A stretch of DNA of 64,000 bases from Ananas comosus (lineage: Eukaryota; Streptophyta; Magnoliopsida; Poales; Bromeliaceae), in the NCBI RefSeq assembly GCF_001540865.1, contig NC_033631.1:1343532-1407531 (forward strand), in the 5' to 3' direction. Of the stretch, positions 46,394 to 58,711 are shown piece after piece (position 1 is the first letter of the stretch; every line of letters starts with the position of its first letter). Position numbers and translations under genes: made by a program. The notes beneath the pieces were generated by a model. It made no database searches, had not been told where the DNA came from, and saw only the letters and a program-made list of their open reading frames with translations.

Positions 46394-47140
46394 ATAATTC
46401 TGACAGAATAATCTTAACCAAATACGCCTTTTATAAATTATGAAAGTGATAAATTTTGTAAATCAGAATGTCTACATAAATGCGGCGGACGCGAGTTCTT
46501 AAATTAAAATAAAACATAAAAAAAGAACACGGAGAGGACTCTCGTGACTCAGGCACTGGTTTACTTCTGTACATGTAAATTTATTAAATAATATTTGGTA
46601 GTTAGTATTTTAAAACTAAAATCTAATTCAATATATATTTGATTTATAGTATTTAAAAGGAGGGTTTTTTATAAAAAATCCTACGAATTTTTATAATTAC
46701 AAAAATATTTCTCTACAAAAATTAATTATAAAAATAGGCATCTAATATGCCAGGTGAGATAGTCTGCTGATAAAATATTGAAAGCGGTAAAGTATTTAAA
46801 AGCGGCCAAGTATTTATCGTCGATAAAAACGGTAAATGGTAAACCGCTTTTAGTATATTTTTCTTACTGGTATATGGGAAGCATTTAAAAGTGTTTAATG
46901 GTTCACCACTTTTAAAAAATTATTTAATTTTTAGAAGGTAATAAACCATTTGTCACTTTATAAAATACAGCAAATGGTTCACCACCTTTCTTTATGTCCT
47001 CGCTACGCTGGCGCCCATCTGACTAGATGAAGTCTATTTTTACACATAAAAATTTGAAGAGTCTAATTTTAGAATAAAGTTTTGAAGAGGGCTAGTAGCC
47101 TAAAAACCCCATTTGAAAGTCTCATGTATAGAAATTATAA

Positions 47141-47955
47141 ATTAAAAAATTATTACTAAGATATCAAAGGTATTTTTGATTCATGCATGATTGGAATGGA
47201 AAAGAATAATAGAATTGGATTGCATTATAATGAAAAATAAAATGGCGAATTATCCAAAAGTGTATGGTCTATTATGGGAATGAAAATTAGAATAGATATC
47301 TAGAATTTTGAGAGTGGATTTTTGATAGGAGAGGGAGGCGTTTATGAGAGAGAATTTTCAGTTGTTTACTCTAGAACGAGCTAATTTGGGATTCAGGATC
47401 AGATTTAACCATAAATAGATCGGATAATTTTCATTTCAGAGTGGAATATGAAATTGGAATCCGATTCTTGTAAAGCAAACAATAATGATCGGAATTGGTG
47501 AAACTCAATTTGATTTCAGAGTTAAAATAGATAAACCAAACAAGTTTTAAGTAGTTCCAAAAATCGACTACATTAAAGTAAACAGCTGTTTGATTTATAA
47601 AAGTTATTATTCAAATTTTAAATTTTTTATTATTATATTTTTAATGTTATAGAATACGTCTAATGAATTAGATTCTAATAAATTTTTTTAAATGTGCAAT
47701 ATATAAGATATACTTACACATATCATATGTAAATAATAATTTTTGTTCTTAAAGGGGTGAGTTCATACTCCAGCTTTGTTGTGTATAGAATTAGAATTTA
47801 TTTATTATTCTATTTCAAAATATTTATAATATTTTATATAAATAAATTATTATAATAAAAACTAATCTTTTATTTGTGTTCCAGTCGTGTCTATGTCTTA
47901 CTTTTCGAGAAATTGCCGAATCACTGTGTTCAAGTCGTGTCACATCTTATGTTCT
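47141..47955. other. AT-rich intergenic DNA, no gene seen
   Basis: No supported feature between the end of block B copy 3 and the CACTA terminus. Confidence 0.55.
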
Positions 47956-48240
47956 CACTACAACAAAACTAAGTTTTAACGGCGATTATTTTCTAAATGC
48001 CAGCAATTATAATTGCCGCTAAATAATTTAGTGACAATTGTAGTAATTGCCACTAATGGTGGGGTCGGTAAAAGTTATTATGGCATTTGTTTGGACGGTT
48101 GGTAAAAGTCTAAACAAATGCCGCTAAATCCTATCCAATAACAACAATTATAAATACCATTATAATTAATTATAATTGCCACTAAAAGTATACTAAATAA
48201 TTACTAAATAAGACTTATAGCGGCAATTGCAATATATATA
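47956..48240 (+). mobile_element. CACTA (En/Spm) terminus, second family
   Basis: Begins cactacaacaaaac and carries sub-terminal repeats built from aattgccgctaaa / taattgccactaa and the inverse. These differ in word from the 26980 element (gtggcgataaa). The other end was not found before the LTR at 52079. It may bracket the VAL-like fragment. Confidence 0.75.
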
Positions 48241-50235
48241 TTAAAACGCTTGATCCACAATTAAATATTTCAATAAATTGAAATTAGAAAACATTCATTA
48301 CCAAAGAGCAATCATGATTTGCGACAAATCACAGTTTCAATATTAAAAATAAATTTCATACATGAGTTTCAACTACAAAATGCTTGTTTGAATTCCAGCC
48401 AAACAATAATAAATTCTAAATGACGCTAAACATCTATTATCTCGAAAAAATCCAAAATTCTAAGTGCTCAAGCCATTATTGTTTCACTTCTAAAGCTATT
48501 GGATTGACATAGCTTTAGTTGTAGATTTGACATAGCTAAGTGATATCCTGCAAAAAGTAAAACCGCTTTCAGTAAGCTAGCAATACGGAGGATGAGCTGA
48601 GGCATAGATACTATTTCTATAACAATCATATACTTTATTGTGATAGGTAACCCAATAGAATAGTAAAGAAGAACAGAAAATGCACGTCTACAGTGTCATA
48701 CACTAATAAGCAAAGTGGCAACTTAGTCTAGAATGAGAAAAAATAATACGCTATTAAATCCATCAATTTCATTCAATTATGACAGTCAATATAAGAAATA
48801 CACTAGTATTGCAAATACATTAGTTTTACCTCTATATTGTGGTGTGTATCTTGAGGTGGTATCTTCAATTGAGCCTTCCAATCTTGAGAACTAAAATAAT
48901 CAAAAAAATAACAAAAGTTGAATCAATATAACAAATAAAAATCTACTTCACATTAGATCCTTTTCCTTTTCACTAGTAACTTTGCATCTGTTAGATGCAA
49001 AATGAGAATACATGCACAAGCAAAAGATTTCATAAGTATCATAATAACGAGGTGCACTCTCTGTTATGCACTCAACTAAATGCTTCACAACAAGATAAAT
49101 ATAGCAATAATGTTGTCCAAAATCATTAAGTTTATTGAGACAAGCATTTGAAATAGTTTCCTTACTAGTAGAGAAGGCATTGAATTCATCAACCATAATG
49201 ATGGGTCAACACTCCTGAAACAGTGACAGAATAAGACTCCATTTGAATATCACAAATCTTAACAGATATATGACTAAATCTCAACAGATTATATCTTTCT
49301 ACAAAATCTTCTTAGTCAGGTAACTAGTATAATCAACAAACATTAATCAGGATATTATTATAGAAACTAAAGCATGCCATGTATTGAACAAAACACATCT
49401 ACTATCTCACACAACAAGCCTCACAATCACCAAGTAGCAACACTTTATACTAACAACAAAATTCCTCAAACCACTAAAGTAAACAAAGCAGAGGAACACA
49501 AAATAAGCTTCAAAACTAACCAAATACTCATAACAACATCTATAACATAAAACCTCATCATCAAGATCAAGTGTGCCCCCAAAATAATAGTAAAATACTC
49601 TACTATCACTGATAAACAACAGTTTCTTTGTACAAAGTGGTTTGTACATCAAACCACTTTGAACATTCCTCACACTGAGCCCATTGATGACTATCACTGA
49701 TGAACAATAGTTTCTTTGTATAACAAAATATTGAACTAAAAAATAATCAAACTTGTATTGATCTGATGTCAACAAAAAAAGGGTAGTTGGAGCTTTCCAA
49801 GTTGACCTATGGCTTGCTTAAAGCTAGCAGCAGAAGATCTTATTCAACACCTATTACCACAAGCACCACAATATTTTGAAGTGAGAAAGGATTGAATTTT
49901 TGTTCTTCTACTCATGAAGTGCTTCATACGTCTGAGCAACTGACTAGATATTTAACCGAAAAATTATCCCCTACTGTAACTTGAAAAAAAAACCCTTTTC
50001 TTATACCCATTGCATAAAATAAAATAGATATATCTTTGTATAACTCGCAACAAATTACTTTCAGTTTGCACATCAAATAGACAAAAGATTGAAAAAGAAG
50101 CTTGGATAACCAGCCTAGAACAAAAACTCCCAAAAAACCTACCCTCATCTATTTAGATAACATGAGATTAATATGCCTTTATTACAAGAAATCATTCTAA
50201 AGCTTTAGTCAAATGAAAATAGCAGAGGGAAATAC
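48241..50235. other. unassigned, possibly CACTA interior
   Basis: No family recognised in the minus-strand frames at 48948-49196 and 49407-49775. A perfect 12-bp hairpin (caaagtggtttg, 5-base loop, caaaccactttg; 49633-49661) and two direct copies of a cactgat(a/g)aacaa segment are present. Confidence 0.5.
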
Positions 50236-51335
50236 CTCGTATTTCTCAAATTCATGGCCTTCAATGACAACAACAGAAGGAACAGAGTTAGGAGGTGGAC
50301 GGAGCAGTTCTTGAGCCTCTTCCCATGACAATTTCAACTCCATTGAGTCCTCATTTTCAATCCTTAGACGTTTACTCTTTGAACCAAATGAGCTTCCTTT
50401 CCTTTCACTAGGGCCATGTGAATACTTACCAAGAGGTCCATCCTTTTGTATAAATCCTCCTTTGTCAAACTTAGGCAAGGTTGCCTGGTCTCCATGACTA
50501 CTAGGATTTCTTGATTCTATAATGCCTTTAGGTGGCCGAAGAGGGATGTTTGCATTTGAGTCCACAGCAGTGCTTTCATTCCCACCCTCTGGACCAGACT
50601 TAACAGTTTGGGTGTCCTGCCCATGTAAATTTTTATTAAAAAGGAAGTCCTCAAATGAGAAAGGCCTACTTCATCTTTTCACAGTGCATTCTTAGCAATA
50701 ATGGAGTAAAATCTAACTAGGAGGCTATACTTCTACAAATTGATAAGAGAAGGAAATCATACCTAATAGCAAATATAAACAAGATAACATTAATACAAAG
50801 AAACAAAAAAAAAGGTGTCTAACACATTGCCCTGGTACTACGACTAAAAGCATCAATTGTACCTCTAACTCAAGCACACCTTCCTAACCAATATATCCTA
50901 TGTGACATTGTTAATAAGATTCGAGTGATTTTCAGATAAGAGCATAGATTGATGAGAAGAAATAGCTTGAACTTCAACTCTGTAATTAACAACCATCATC
51001 TAAAATTTAGAAATACGTCATCGACCTAGATATCGGATTTGATATTTCAATAATTATTTCAATCGCACTAGTAGATTTTGTCTCCACATAAGCAGATTTT
51101 GATCCACATATAACAGATTCTCAATAGCAAACAGAAACAAAAAAAACAAGCACATATAGTCCACACACAAAAGCATTAATTGTGTCATCAACTGTTAAGT
51201 AGCTTAGAAAGTAGTAACAAATGCAATGTAATAACATATTTATAAACTTGATACAGACCTGTTCTGCTGAGATACTAGAGCCCTTTCTAAATCCCATGAC
51301 CAGCTTTCCTTCTGAATCAATTCGGCTGAACGTTA
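50236..51335 (-). pseudogene. VAL/HSI2-type B3 repressor fragment, two exons
   Basis: Exon 51335-51259 encodes TFSRIDSEGKLVMGFRKGS, the end of the B3 DNA-binding domain of VAL (HSI2/HSL) proteins. After a 642-bp intron, exon 50616-50236 encodes the following linker, including GSKSKRLRIENED and LKLSWEEAQELLRPPPNS, then EFEKYE, which in VAL proteins precedes the CW zinc finger. Both exons have good splice borders (tgcag acceptors; gtctgt and gtattt donors) and an open frame that joins in phase. The PHD-like region, most of B3, the CW finger and the EAR motif are missing on both sides, so this is a gene fragment, probably carried by the CACTA element. VAL proteins recruit Polycomb repression to seed-maturation genes and FLC in Arabidopsis. 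Confidence 0.8.
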
Positions 51336-52078
51336 CTGCAAAAGGAAAGAAAAAAAGGAAAATTCAAATATCATGAAGGAAAAGGGAACACTCAAATCCC
51401 AGTGTATAATCACATTGGACAGGAACAGTTCTGTGTCCCTATCTGTATAATATAATACTTTACTAATTTATAATTTGCACTTTACTATTATTCTGCAGAT
51501 TGTTATGTACGACACTTTGCTATTCTATTTTACTTTATTATTACTTCTTATTTAGAGAAAGATAGTATACTACTTATTTTGTTTACTTTATCAAAAAATT
51601 AAATTTACCTGAAAATTGTGAAGCAACTGATAGGACCTTGAGTCCTCGAATATCGACCATCAAATTCTTTGCTACAAATGTTAGCAAAAGTCGGTGTTGC
51701 TATGCTATTTTAGTTAACAACACGTCCTTACGTATGAAGAGAAAATCGAATAATATTTTAAAAACAATAGGGTGCATAATTGAGGTTTACAATTATACAT
51801 ATTTTGCAAGGGTCTTAGTTTTTCGATACTTAGACATTCAATTTGACGATCGATACAGGTAAATATAATTTTGAATATTTGAACATTGTAGAAATCCAAT
51901 TTCATAAATTTTTGGCACTACAATACCTTTTTTTTAACCTCCAATTACATAATCTGCATCAATTACCACAAGCAAAAGCTCAACATCTTTTTATTCTTCA
52001 AGAGATAACTGAGAAAAACAAAAAAAACAAGTTGCAGATGCATTATAATTCAATATTTAACTTATTTTATTAAGGAGG
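51336..52078. other. AT-rich DNA, no gene seen
   Basis: No VAL exons or other feature could be recognised upstream of the B3 fragment. Confidence 0.5.
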
Positions 52079-52854
52079 TGTTGAGCCTATGAGGCACGGA
52101 CACGTGGTACCCCGGTACACAGGCCACAGCGGTTCTATTTAAGGGTGACAATTTTACTGTGCACCGGGAGCGTTGGAAGAAATTCTAATGTAACTACTGC
52201 ATGAATTAAGAGAAGTTACAATAACAGCGAGAGGTTATACAAGCGATTCTGATCGAAAGTGGCCCGAGAAAGCAGGGGTAGCGGCCGATCACAGATAAGG
52301 CAATAACTGATCATCAAGGGTGATCTATAAATAAGCCAATAACGTCCTAAAAAGAGGTCTTTTCCCGAGAACAAAAGACCACCCTTATTTTCTTCGCAAT
52401 TTTCTGCATTTCCTAGGAGTAGTCTACTTGTAATCTTTTACTTTTCTGCATTTACAGCTTTTTTCTAGTAGTAGAACCTTAAATAAATCAATCGAGTCTG
52501 TATGCCCTCAGGCACACTCGACCCTTTGTACTTCTTCCATATCACGAGTTCATTTTAATATATTTAAAGGCTTTCGGCTCTTTAGGCCGAGCAATTATTG
52601 TGTGTTTCTTTTATTCAGCTCATCCACCGACTCAAGTCTTTGAGCAATCCGTACATTTGGCTCCTCCAGCCGAACCAAGTCCATAGTAAAGGTTTTCGAA
52701 CTCGGCTGATTTAATCCCTTATCAGCCGAATCGCTTGATCTAGTCGAAGGGCGCAAACTTCGAGGGTCATCGATTGCAGCCGTTTCTGCTTCCCGACACA
52801 CGCCCCGAGAAGGGTCTTGACTAGGTCAAGTGCTAGGGAATTCGGCTCCTAACA
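52079..52854 (+). mobile_element. 5' LTR of a truncated LTR retrotransposon
   Basis: 776 bp from TGTTGAGCC to GGCTCCTAACA, with TG..CA and short inverted ends. A TATA-like ctataaata is at 52325-52333. It is followed by tttttggcatgcccggtgtg, the position and style of the primer-binding region in many plant Gypsy elements. No 3' LTR was found. Confidence 0.75.
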
Positions 52855-52912
52855 TTTTTGGCATGCCCGGTGTGACGCAATTAAGGTAAATTTATATTTT
52901 TATATATAAATT

Positions 52913-54284
52913 ATGGCCGATGACAACGCCATGAATTTGCGCAATAGGGTTGTTCCTAAAAATTCAGGGAGCGAACAACCTAGTAATTCTGATAACGTTG
53001 CAGAGTGCCAAGCTGTCTTGCCTATCGAAGGTGAGACTAGTGGTCAATCTGACCAACAAGAGCCGAGTTTAGCTCAAGCGCTGCATGGTTAGACGCAGTG
53101 TTGGCCGCAATTACGGCATCCAACGAGAATATTGCTCGAATAGGGCAATTATTGACTCGTAACGAACAACCCATAACAGGCTTACAAGGGCCTGTAGTGG
53201 CACTAGTGTTGCAGAATCTTGTAACACTTGTAAATGGTCACCCCAATACCAGGGGGCACCATTCCAGGCAGCTTATAGACCGGCTGTTGCTAATGCCGAT
53301 CAGCAACCAGAAATAGCATGGGGATTACCATCTCCTCCACCAATAGCAGCATATCAACCCTAGAATGTAGGGGTTAGAGCTGGGGGGTAGGCCCCGAATA
53401 TACAAGGGGTTAATCCTGTGGCACAGAATTTTGGACTAACACAAAGACCGAATGTAGCACAAGCGCAAGTTCCTTTACAGGGGAACAATAATGAAATATA
53501 TACACAAATTGAAGAAGCCATCCAAAATACTTTCGGAGTAGGCGCAAGGCCGGCAATGCGGCCCGTGTTTAGATCTCCTTATCCTGCAAATATAGATGCA
53601 GAGCATCCTTATTCGGCAAATCGAAAAATGCTGAAGTTTCACAAATTTTTCGGAGATGAGACCGAAAACACGGTCGAACATGTTGCACGGTTCACGGCAC
53701 AGTGCCAGGAAGCCGCTCCGGACCCATTTTTGAAACTTAGATTATTCAACACCCCGTTAACCAAGATAACTTTCACTTGGTATACGAGTCTACCTGCTAA
53801 TTCCATCCAATATTGGGACGAATTAGAAGGAAAACTTCATGAACAGTTCTACAGATCAGAACCAAAATTATCGGTAGCTGATCTAGCTCAATTTAAACAA
53901 AGAACAGGCGAATCGGTTGAAGAATATTTAAACCGATTCAAAACGGCCAGGAGCCGTTATTTTGTCAGGATGCTAGAGTCAGAATTTGCCAAAATGGCAT
54001 TTAACGGCTTACACTTCAAAATAAAAGATTATTTTGAAGATAAGTACTTTCCAAATCATTTTGATTTGGGAGTTCGGGTTGCTCAATATGAGCAATTCCG
54101 AAAAAAAAATAATAAGGACCGGCTCAGATGGAGCCGAAATAAAGATTGGAACAAAGGAAAAGAGAAAAATATCTCTTTTCTTGAAGAATCTTCGGCTCAT
54201 GAGAAGCCGAACACGTCCGAAGGAACAAATGAATCGGCTGATGAAGCCGAGATATATGTGGCGGAAATGGTAAAAAGCCGCTAG
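52913..54284 (+). pseudogene. retrotransposon gag, disrupted
   Basis: An ATG at 52913 opens a 59-codon frame ended by TAG (53090-53092). After frameshifts, an open frame (53418-54284, 288 codons) encodes the retrotransposon gag domain: EHVARFTAQCQEA, then FTWYTSLPANSIQYWDELE, KLHEQFYRSEPKLSVADLAQ and SVEEYLNRFKTARSR. It ends in a Lys/Arg-rich tail before any zinc knuckle. Protease, reverse transcriptase and integrase are absent, so the element is dead. It is a plant chromosomal retroelement and shares the plus strand with its LTR. Confidence 0.85.
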
Positions 54285-55034
54285 CCGTATAAATGTGCTT
54301 TGTTAAAACTTGCTAAATTAAATTCATAACATCGAGATTTAAGCTGTCAACTTCATAATATCGAGATTTAACCAAACTAGTTTGCCTGATTTTGTAAATG
54401 CATAGTTCTTATTATTAGTTAACTATAATTGCATGCAATCAAATGGCTTATAATTTGCATCTGTGAGCAAACTTTGGGTTCTTCTTGCTTGACTTCTGAT
54501 AGTAAAAAAAGTCCTCGCTTGGGCAGGTGTAAAGTAGAAAAATCTTCTGTTCTCTCAATCCAGATTAAAGATGTAATGGATTGTAGTTTGCCAGAATTCT
54601 AACTATGTGCAGAAATTGGAACCTCAGTGGATTGTTACTGTGCGAATGACACGAAGACCTAATTCATTTAGTCGAACAAGCTACTATTTCCAGCATTAAG
54701 AAGCTTTTTGTAATAGGAGTAGGATATTTTTATTCTATTTTATTATTTTCTTGTGGCCATCCTTTCTTTCTCGGCTTTGTGGATTCGAATCATGCAAACG
54801 ACCTCCCTAGAGACAACTATAGGCTGCTCCTCCTAGACCCTACAATGATGGTAACCTTTTCCATTATGCTGCTCCGTCATAGCCTATGATTTTTGTTTAT
54901 CCGTGGTAAAATAATGTTACAATGATGCTCTTAATAGGTTTTGATGTACTTTCTCTAGCACTTTTTTTGCTTGGAGTGGAAGCTTTGTCTGCTTAATTCC
55001 ATGCCCATATGAACGTAAATTGTCCTGACTTTAG
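54285..55034. other. non-coding, probably intron or decayed upstream part of HISN3
   Basis: No HISN3 5' exons could be recognised. Ends in the acceptor tgactttag of the first visible exon. Confidence 0.5.
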
Positions 55035-56825
55035 GTGGCATGCAACTTGGAGGTGGGATCAATTCGGACAATGCCATGACTTATATCAACGAAGGTGCAA
55101 GTCACGTGATTGCTACATCAGTATTTGATTTATTTATTTATTTATTTCACAAACAATGTTTGCCTGATTGAGCAACAGCATAATTATCTTATGTCCCTAT
55201 TTTTTTATTGTACACAAAATACTTCTGGTTTGTATTTGCTCATATCAATCTTTGTAATGATTATAATCATTGTTTTGTACACTTCTCTTCTGTACTCAAT
55301 AACTTTCACATAGCAAGTAGTTTCATAATTGAAATTTTTTTCAATATGTAGTTGCAAGCTTAGAAGAACTTAAAATTCCAAGGCTCTAATGAAAGCTAAT
55401 GTATTAATGTTAATCTCACAAGTCCCTCCATTTCAAAGTGTAAAGCACATTACTCGGGGAACACAAGTTTTCTACACATATTTAATACTTTACCCGCCAC
55501 TACTATATAGTAAGTTCATATGTCAATTCAAAGCTAACCTTTTCTATTGAGTTCATAGTAACTATTTAAATATTTGTCTTGCAGCACATTTTCAATAATG
55601 GACAAATGAACCTTGAACGGCTTAAACACCTTGTTGGTATAATTGGAAAGCAAAGGCTTGTCTTGGATCTTAGTTGTAGAAAGAAGGTACGGAAAATTTT
55701 CTTAATTTTGTTGGTTTTACTTTTTCACCTGTTTCATTCTCTAGCTACATGCTATTGACATCTACAATTAGACTTCTTTTTTGTGCATACCGAGTTGATA
55801 TCAGATTATGTTTCTTTTCAATGGTAGTATTATTTGATTGTAGAATTTATGATTTTGGTGTAGAATGGTAAATACGCCATTGTTACTGACAGATGGCAGA
55901 AATTCGGTGATGTCATTCTAGAAGAGCAAACGTTGGAATTTCTTGCAACCTATGCAGATGAGTTTTTGGTTCATGGAGTTGTTGTGGAGTGGAAAAGGTG
56001 ACTTACTCTACAGTATTTCTACTAGATTCTTTTTGAAGCAACTCGGAGCTTTTTACTGCTCTACCTTTGGCATACCATTTGGTTTTTCGTAATATATCGC
56101 TGGTTTCTTCTTTCACCTCTATCACATTGCGCATGGTTAGCATTTTAGTATTCTCATAAACTCGGTCAAATATAGGCTCCAACAAGAACTTATTCGGTGA
56201 CTATTTTCTCTGTTTCTAATTAATGTTCTTGGTGCTACGACATGCTAGGAATTGATGAGGAGCTTGTGATCATGCTTGGATGCTACTCACATGTATGTAA
56301 TACCTTACTTTCTGTTATTCAGTTTTCTCCACATGTTTATGACTTAGTTCCCCTGACCCAAGAAAGAGCTCTGGTTTTGCTAATTTGTCACTACAGACCT
56401 TCATTAAAGACGCTAATTATTGTATACTTTCATTTTTAATATTAGCTTTTGTGTTTCTAAAATCTAGTACTTTACAGGTGTAGTGTCTTTTGGCCCAACC
56501 TCAAATGCAACATTGCATCACTGATGAACTCAACTTTACATGGCCTTTTTATAAAATTAGTACTCCTATTTTACAGTATATATTAATTTGTTTTGAGCAT
56601 GAAAGATTTTAGCTTTGTTTGTGCTCAATATGATCAGCGGATGTCGATAAAAAACTCCTTATACTTATAGCTCAATATTTTCACATTGTAGATTCCGATA
56701 ACTTATGCTAGTGGAGTCTCAACAATGGAAAGGGCCGCGTTGATATTACAGTTGGAAGTTCTCTCAATATATTTGGGGGCAATCTACCATACGAGGATGT
56801 CGTCGCTTGGCATAACAACCAATAG
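55035..56825 (+). pseudogene. HISN3: HISN3-like (ProFAR isomerase), 5'-truncated and damaged
   Basis: Exons at 55035-55120 ([13 protein letters not shown]..), 55585-55686 ([26 protein letters not shown]), 55864-55997 ([27 protein letters not shown]), 56244-56292 (LGIDEELVIMLGCYSH) and 56692-56825 ([12 protein letters not shown], then [20 protein letters not shown] and stop). They match the C-terminal two thirds of plastid 5'-ProFAR isomerase, a (beta/alpha)8 barrel of histidine biosynthesis. The N-terminal exons are absent. The acceptor of the fourth exon reads ..acat rather than AG. In the last exon a stretch of about ten residues is lost and the frame shifts near 56726-56732. The other junctions are clean. 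It is most likely a duplicated, decayed copy of a functional gene elsewhere. Confidence 0.85.
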
Positions 56826-56947
56826 CTTATGGTTACCTAGTAACCCTAAAGAAGTCGGCAATTACGTTCAATTGAATCAACTGACACAAAATTTTGAACT
56901 CGTGCTTCAAATTCGTTCTGCAACATTTTCTACAAACTACTTTTGCT
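56826..56947. other. HISN3 3' region
   Basis: Non-coding DNA between the HISN3 stop codon and the start of the tandemly duplicated segment. Confidence 0.5.
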
Positions 56948-57361
56948 ATATATATATATCTAATGCTTTAATGTTAAGAAACTTGAAACTTATCCCGAGG
57001 CAGCGGCATCTCTGATGTAATTCCATGTGTATCTGTCTTATTTGTATAACCAGTAGGAATAATGTCTGTTGTATTTTGTAAGGAGGAACATATTAATAGA
57101 CATTTTGTAGAACCTATTCCAGTTTTAGTGAGAAAGTTTTTGATATTTTTGAGGACAAGCAAGACCTTGATATTCATGTAATCTTATTTCTTCTAATTTA
57201 TTGTTAATATATCTTAAATGCGAAATTGTTGCTTTTCACTGCCTTTGAAGCATTTAAAGTTTGTTTCAGAATTTGCAGATTGTGTGTGCTGTACTTTTGA
57301 TGGTTTTGATTGAAATATTGCTATTCCATTTTTGTTTTCGGAATTGATGTAAATGAACCTG

Positions 57362-57363
57362 GG

Positions 57364-57402
<39 letters not shown>

Positions 57403-57404
57403 TC
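57362..57404. repeat. (GTT)n microsatellite
   Basis: About 14 GTT/TTG units; the second duplication copy has only about six (near 59132-59152). Confidence 0.95.
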
Positions 57405-57412
57405 TTTTTTTT

Positions 57413-57772
57413 TGGGTAAACTTAAAAACCATCCCTGTGGTTTTGCACTTTCTCACTTTAGTACTATGTGGATTAAAGTGTATCGCCAGCTAGTGTCATG
57501 TGGTTTCATTTTTATCTTTTCGTCAGCTTCTTCGTTAATATTTCATTAAATTGTATACAAAAAAAACTTTAGATATCCACCTAGGTTTATCGAATATTCA
57601 CTTTAGTACCCTTTAGTTTTAACTTCGTCACTAATTTAACAAAAAAAATTAGTGGAATTGATAATAAAAAGATACAAATAAAATCATAGGACACTAAATT
57701 GATACACTTTAAACCATAGGATACTAAAATGAAAAAGTGTGAAACCACATGGGTGGTATTTGAAGTTTTTTT
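57413..57772. mobile_element. MITE, GTGGTTT family, copy 2
   Basis: Begins gggtaaacttaaaaaccatc and ends with the inverse, ggtggtatttgaagttttt. It has imperfect arms, unlike the perfect arms at 36545-36907. Confidence 0.75.
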
Positions 57773-57779
57773 CTTTTTT

Positions 57780-58711
57780 GGTTAATTGCATACACGTCCC
57801 TACAAACATGGTGAATTACAAATATATCCCTGCAAAGCTCAAATTTCATAAGTTGTCCTTGCAAAAGTCCTAATTTATTCAGATATATCCCTCTGGTTAG
57901 GATCCGTTAGAAAACTGTTAATTTTTTAACAGTATACTCGTGAAATGATAATTTTGCCCTCACAAATATGTCCCTCCAAAAGCACATTTGCAGAAGTGTG
58001 CTCTTAATTTTTGCCCTCTTCCTCTTTCTCTTCCTCTTCGGGTTGCGGGAGTGGACGGCGGCGGTGGCGGATCATCGACGATGACAACAAAGAAGAAAAA
58101 CGAGGAGAAGAGGAGGATACGAAGAAGAAGAAGAAGAAGAAGGCGGTGGAGGCCGTTGTCGGCCGGCGGCGCCACTGGGGATGGCCCACGGGAGCACCGC
58201 CCAATCTCCCACGAGGAGGAGGTTGGTGTTGGCGGCGAGTTGCTTGAGGGCGTCGGAGGCGGCGGCGAGGTCGCTCTGCGTGCGGAGCTTCCCTGTGGGG
58301 AGGTCGGGGGAGCGGCACTGCTCCACGATGGCAAGGGCTAGCACTAGGGTTTCCTGGAGGGACCGGAGGAGCTCACAGGCGAGGGGGTTTGCGGCGAGGT
58401 TGGAGAGGCCACCGATGGTGGAGGAGAGGCGGGAGGCGGCTGCGGCGACGGCGCACCACCGGCCGTGGAAGCATCACGCGGCGGCAGCAGGAAGGTACGG
58501 CGGAGAGGAGGCGGCGGAGGTCGCCGTCAGCGGCTTTCTCCGCGACCGCGGCTCCTCCTTCTCTGTCGCGATCGCCCGCCGCATCTCCTCCCTCGCCGGC
58601 AACGAAGAAGAGGGAAGCGAAAGAGGGAGAGGAAGAAGAGGGGGTAAAATTGTCAATTCAACTTATTAATTAACCATGGTTAAGTATTTTAACTGTGGTT
58701 AACGAAATTTC
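57780..58711. mobile_element. Pack-MULE-like element, copy 1, right end missing
   Basis: The left terminal repeat ggttaattgcatacacgtcc and the GC-rich interior are as in the complete copy (59526-60582). It stops at the N/(TA)n junction before the right terminal repeat. Confidence 0.7.
58150..58650 (-). pseudogene. captured ARM-repeat-protein-like fragment, copy 1
   Basis: The minus-strand translation reads LAANPLACELLRSLQETLVLALAIVEQC, TGKLRTQSDLAAASDALKQ and NLLLVGDWAVLPWAIP. This resembles the N-terminal helical region of plant U-box/armadillo-repeat proteins, where a GKLR.QSDL motif is usual. There is no complete gene and low-complexity sequence lies downstream. Recognition is by eye, so moderate confidence only. 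Confidence 0.5.

Larger units (their letters stand above)
42890..47140. repeat. intergenic block B, copy 3
   Basis: Homologous to block B copies 1 and 2, but split by a Helitron and a solo LTR, which makes it the longest copy. It lacks the TRIM-like and Mutator-like insertions of copy 1. It contains a degenerate GGCT-type MITE at about 43796-44010. Confidence 0.8.
56948..58711. repeat. tandem duplication unit 1 (about 1.76 kb)
   Basis: Comprises the 3' region of HISN3, a GTT microsatellite, a GTGGTTT-type MITE and most of a Pack-MULE. It repeats head to tail as 58713-60470 with a few percent difference. The junction is a single N (58712) beside (TA)n. Confidence 0.9.
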
